Below, in pieces: positions 5,477 through 7,683 of a DNA stretch of 7,683 nucleotides. How positions within the stretch are numbered: the stretch's first letter is position 1; each line of letters starts with the position of its first letter. The stretch is from SIG575 sp045595725. Its GTDB lineage: Bacteria; Bacillota; Clostridia; Oscillospirales; Acutalibacteraceae. Below the pieces are notes generated by a model that was given only the letters and a program-made list of their open reading frames with translations, was not told the DNA's origin and searched no databases. The position numbers and the translations under genes were made by a program. The stretch covers positions 1 to 7,683 of the forward strand of contig JAZOAY010000104.1 in the NCBI GenBank assembly GCA_045595725.1. The letters run 5' to 3'.

Positions 5477-7429
5477 ATGAAAAACTCATACACACGTTTT
5501 CCTGCAGTCCCGCTTATCTCTTGCGACCCTTATTTCAATGTATGGTCAATGTGCGACAAACTTAATGAAGATTTCCCAAGACATTGGACAAATATGCAGA
5601 ATCCTCTTACAGGTTTAATTACAGTTGACGGCAAAGAAAAAATCTTTATGGGTAAAAAAAGGCACAATCCTTTTTATCATAAATTTTTCGGAACTCCCGA
5701 TAAGATTGAACAGACAAACCTGGTGATTACCCCCCTTAAAACAATTTATACTTTTATGGATGAAGCAGTTGAACTTGAAGTTGTTTTCACAACTCCCCTG
5801 TTGCCCGATGACCTGAAACTCCTTTCACGACCTGTTTCATATATGTCATATTCTGTAAAATCAATTGACGGAAAGAAGCATGACATTTCAGTTTACGTTG
5901 ATGTTTCAGGCATGCTCTGCACAAACACTCCTGATGAAAAAGTGTTTTTTGGCAAGGAAGATAATTATGTTTATTTATCAAGCGGTACTGAAAAAATGCT
6001 TGCGGTCAGCGGAGATGATCAAAGAATAAACTGGGGTGAAGTTACTCTTTCCGCACCATCAGGCAGAACAGGTTTTACAGACGACAACTGTAAATGTTCT
6101 GACATCAATGACTATAAAGAAATGCGTGTAATGGATAATTACCCCGCTATATATGGCATTGATGAATATAAAGAAATTGACTCAGCTACAGGGTTCTTCT
6201 GTTTTGGCTACAACGATATCCTATCATTAGAATATTTTGGCAGAGGAGTCAGAGGTTACTGGACAAAAGACAGAGAAAACTTTAATGACATTATTGAATC
6301 TGCCATAAATGATTATGATGATATCATGAAAAAAGTTGATGAATTTGACACAAAATTAATTTCAGATGCAGGAAAAATCAGTCCCGAATATGCAAAAGTT
6401 ATTTCTATCGCTTACCGTCAGACAGTTGCTGCTCACAAACTTGCATGGGATGGCGAAACGGGAATTTTTGTTTCAAAAGAATGTTATTCAAACGGTTGTG
6501 CAGCAACTGTTGACGTAACATATCCCTCAATACCACTTTTCCTTATATACAATCCTGACCTCGTGGAATACATGCTTAATCCTGTTTTTGAATTTGCATA
6601 TTCTGACAGATGGAAATATGAATTTGCTCCCCATGATGCAGGTCAGTATCCACTTGTGAATGGTCAGGTTTACGGTGACCAGGGAATCAAAAACGGTCAT
6701 CTCAGACTTCTCAGTCAGATGCCTGTTGAAGAGTGCGGTAATATGCTTCTCTGCGTTGCAGCTTTATGTAAAAAGAAAAATGACACAAGTTATGCAGAAA
6801 AACATTTTGAAATTCTCAATCAGTGGGCTGAGTATCTTGTTAAATACGGATACAACCCAGAAAATCAGCTTTGCACAGACGACTTTGCAGGACATCTTGC
6901 TCACAACTGCAACCTTTCAGTAAAAGCAATTATGGGTATGGCTGCATGGGGCATGCTCCTTGAAATGATGGGCAAAGAAAATAAATTCACTGCAATTGCA
7001 AAAGATTATGCAAAACAATGGAAAAAAGATGCTTTTGATAAAGACCACTATAAACTTGCCTTTGACAAAGAAGACACTTGGAGCATCAAATACAATCTCG
7101 TGTGGGATAAACTTTTCGGTCTCAACATTTTTGATGAAGATATTTTTGAGACAGAAGTAAATTATTACAAAACAAAAGTAAACGCCTATGGTTTACCTCT
7201 TGATTGCAGAAGTCTTTATACAAAGAGTGACTGGCAAATGTGGTCAACTGCTCTTACTGACGATAAAGAATACACCGACATGATTGTTAATGCTATGCTT
7301 AAAATGCTTGAAGAAACTGCTGATAGAGTTCCTTTTACAGATTGGTATTACACTCACGATGCAAAACAAGTAGGATTCCAGAACAGAACCGTTCAGGGTG
7401 GTCTCTTTATAAATATGCTTAGTTTCTAA
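5477..7429 (+). CDS. GtaA/DUF4965-family protein (glutaminase A-like, six-hairpin fold)
   Basis: A 650-residue member of the family named after fungal glutaminase A, also annotated as DUF4964-DUF5127-DUF4965-DUF1793. Residues 1 to about 70 form the DUF4964-like part (AVPLISCDPYFNVWS 10-24, RHWTNMQNPLTGLITVDGK 35-53). A beta-rich DUF5127-like part reaches about 300. The DUF4965 part contains RQTVAAHKLAWD (314-325) and YSNGCAATVDVTYPSIPLFL (337-356), and the DUF1793-like end carries TDDFAGHLAHN (467-477) and DWYYTHDAKQVGFQNRTVQG (622-641). Asp468/Asp469 lie in a conserved acidic motif typical of the fold. Unlike fungal GtaA there is no signal peptide, so it should act in the cytoplasm. The 'glutaminase' label comes from one fungal enzyme; a glycosidase-like activity on an oligosaccharide is equally plausible because the six-hairpin fold is common among sugar hydrolases. 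AGAAGG at 5463-5468, 8 nt before ATG, fixes the start. No promoter is visible after the tRNA terminator. Confidence 0.85.
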   Translation: MKNSYTRFPAVPLISCDPYFNVWSMCDKLNEDFPRHWTNMQNPLTGLITVDGKEKIFMGKKRHNPFYHKFFGTPDKIEQTNLVITPLKTIYTFMDEAVELEVVFTTPLLPDDLKLLSRPVSYMSYSVKSIDGKKHDISVYVDVSGMLCTNTPDEKVFFGKEDNYVYLSSGTEKMLAVSGDDQRINWGEVTLSAPSGRTGFTDDNCKCSDINDYKEMRVMDNYPAIYGIDEYKEIDSATGFFCFGYNDILSLEYFGRGVRGYWTKDRENFNDIIESAINDYDDIMKKVDEFDTKLISDAGKISPEYAKVISIAYRQTVAAHKLAWDGETGIFVSKECYSNGCAATVDVTYPSIPLFLIYNPDLVEYMLNPVFEFAYSDRWKYEFAPHDAGQYPLVNGQVYGDQGIKNGHLRLLSQMPVEECGNMLLCVAALCKKKNDTSYAEKHFEILNQWAEYLVKYGYNPENQLCTDDFAGHLAHNCNLSVKAIMGMAAWGMLLEMMGKENKFTAIAKDYAKQWKKDAFDKDHYKLAFDKEDTWSIKYNLVWDKLFGLNIFDEDIFETEVNYYKTKVNAYGLPLDCRSLYTKSDWQMWSTALTDDKEYTDMIVNAMLKMLEETADRVPFTDWYYTHDAKQVGFQNRTVQGGLFINMLSF

Positions 7430-7436
7430 AAAATTT

Positions 7437-7469
7437 CTCCGCTTACTGAATTGTGTAAGCGGAGTTTTT
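7437..7469. terminator. bidirectional intrinsic terminator between convergent genes
   Basis: A perfect 10-bp stem, CTCCGCTTAC (7437-7446) with GTAAGCGGAG (7455-7464), has an 8-nt loop. On the plus strand TTTTT follows (7465-7469), ending the GtaA-like gene. On the minus strand the stem is followed by AAATTTTTTAG, so it can also end the alpha/beta hydrolase transcript. Confidence 0.9.
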
Positions 7470-7472
7470 ATG

Positions 7473-7683
7473 TCAAAATTCAATTTTATCTACAAATGCT
7501 TTAAGTACTTTTACATAGTCATCATGGCATACATAATAACTTTCAGCATGTGCTGCACCGGGGAAAACATAAAGTTCTTTCATCTTCGAAGCGCAGGCAT
7601 CATAAACTTTATTAACCATATAAGTGGGAACAAAGTCATCATCTTCACGGTGTATGAACAAGAAAGGAACCTTTGCCTTTTTA
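7473..7683 (-). CDS. alpha/beta hydrolase, C-terminal fragment (runs off right edge)
   Basis: The last 69 residues of a serine-hydrolase-type alpha/beta fold protein; the N-terminal part with the nucleophile elbow lies beyond the window. The visible part has the final beta strand KVPFLFIHREDDDFVP, which in relatives reads HG..D..VP. By that alignment the second of the three Asp residues (fragment residue 15) is the catalytic acid. AAHAES at 43-48 supplies the likely catalytic His45. The chain ends VLKAFVDKIEF, a normal C-terminus for this family. It probably belongs to the broad COG1073-type hydrolase/peptidase group of Firmicutes; the substrate cannot be assigned. It converges on the GtaA-like gene with a shared terminator, so the two are not cotranscribed. 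Its start and upstream context are not visible, and the frame remains open to the right edge. Confidence 0.82.
   Translation of the reverse strand, partial: KKAKVPFLFIHREDDDFVPTYMVNKVYDACASKMKELYVFPGAAHAESYYVCHDDYVKVLKAFVDKIEF

Noticed and set aside
5332..5565. Reading frame of 77 residues across the tRNA and into the next gene
   Set aside because: It translates straight through the tRNA-Val gene and its terminator and has no RBS; it is a frame artefact.

Overview
The window looks like chromosomal DNA from a low-GC, Gram-positive Firmicute, most likely a gut or rumen Clostridia (Ruminococcaceae/Oscillospiraceae-like). The evidence is AT-rich sequence, strong GGAGG-type ribosome binding sites, sigma-A-type promoters with 17-bp spacers, a lipobox lipoprotein, a class B sortase with a wall-anchored substrate, and a DUF1846 protein. 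This placement comes from gene style; no phylogenetic marker is present. There are no mobile elements, CRISPR arrays, riboswitches or prophage genes.

Left half (1-3621), all on the minus strand. Transcription starts at the divergent intergenic region and runs leftwards: a cytoplasmic GH36 alpha-galactosidase-like enzyme (1945-3621), then 4 bp later a cyclophilin-type peptidyl-prolyl isomerase lipoprotein (1320-1940). A separate promoter at 1281-1309 then drives a small secreted protein with an APQTG sorting signal (686-1228) and a class B sortase (1-613, cut by the window edge before its catalytic Cys and Arg). No terminator separates the two pairs, so some read-through into the surface-protein/sortase pair is possible. 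The sortase gene has no stop codon inside the window.

Centre (3622-5454). Two divergent promoters occupy the 3622-3799 gap, one for the GH36 unit and one for a DUF1846/UPF0371 protein of unknown function (3800-5278). A tRNA-Val(GAC) gene with its own promoter follows (5341-5416), then a strong intrinsic terminator (5421-5454).

Right half (5455-7683). A 650-residue protein of the GtaA/DUF4965 family (5477-7429) starts only 22 nt after the tRNA terminator and has no recognisable promoter of its own. A bidirectional terminator (7437-7469) separates it from the converging C-terminal end of an alpha/beta hydrolase that runs off the right edge.

Functionally the window combines sugar or small-molecule hydrolases acting in the cytoplasm (GH36, GtaA-like, alpha/beta hydrolase) with cell-envelope functions (lipoprotein foldase, wall protein, sortase). 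I see no clearly new multi-gene system. The most interesting points are the dedicated sortase-substrate pair with its intercistronic hairpin, the GH36-cyclophilin pairing, and the promoterless GtaA-like gene placed behind a tRNA terminator.
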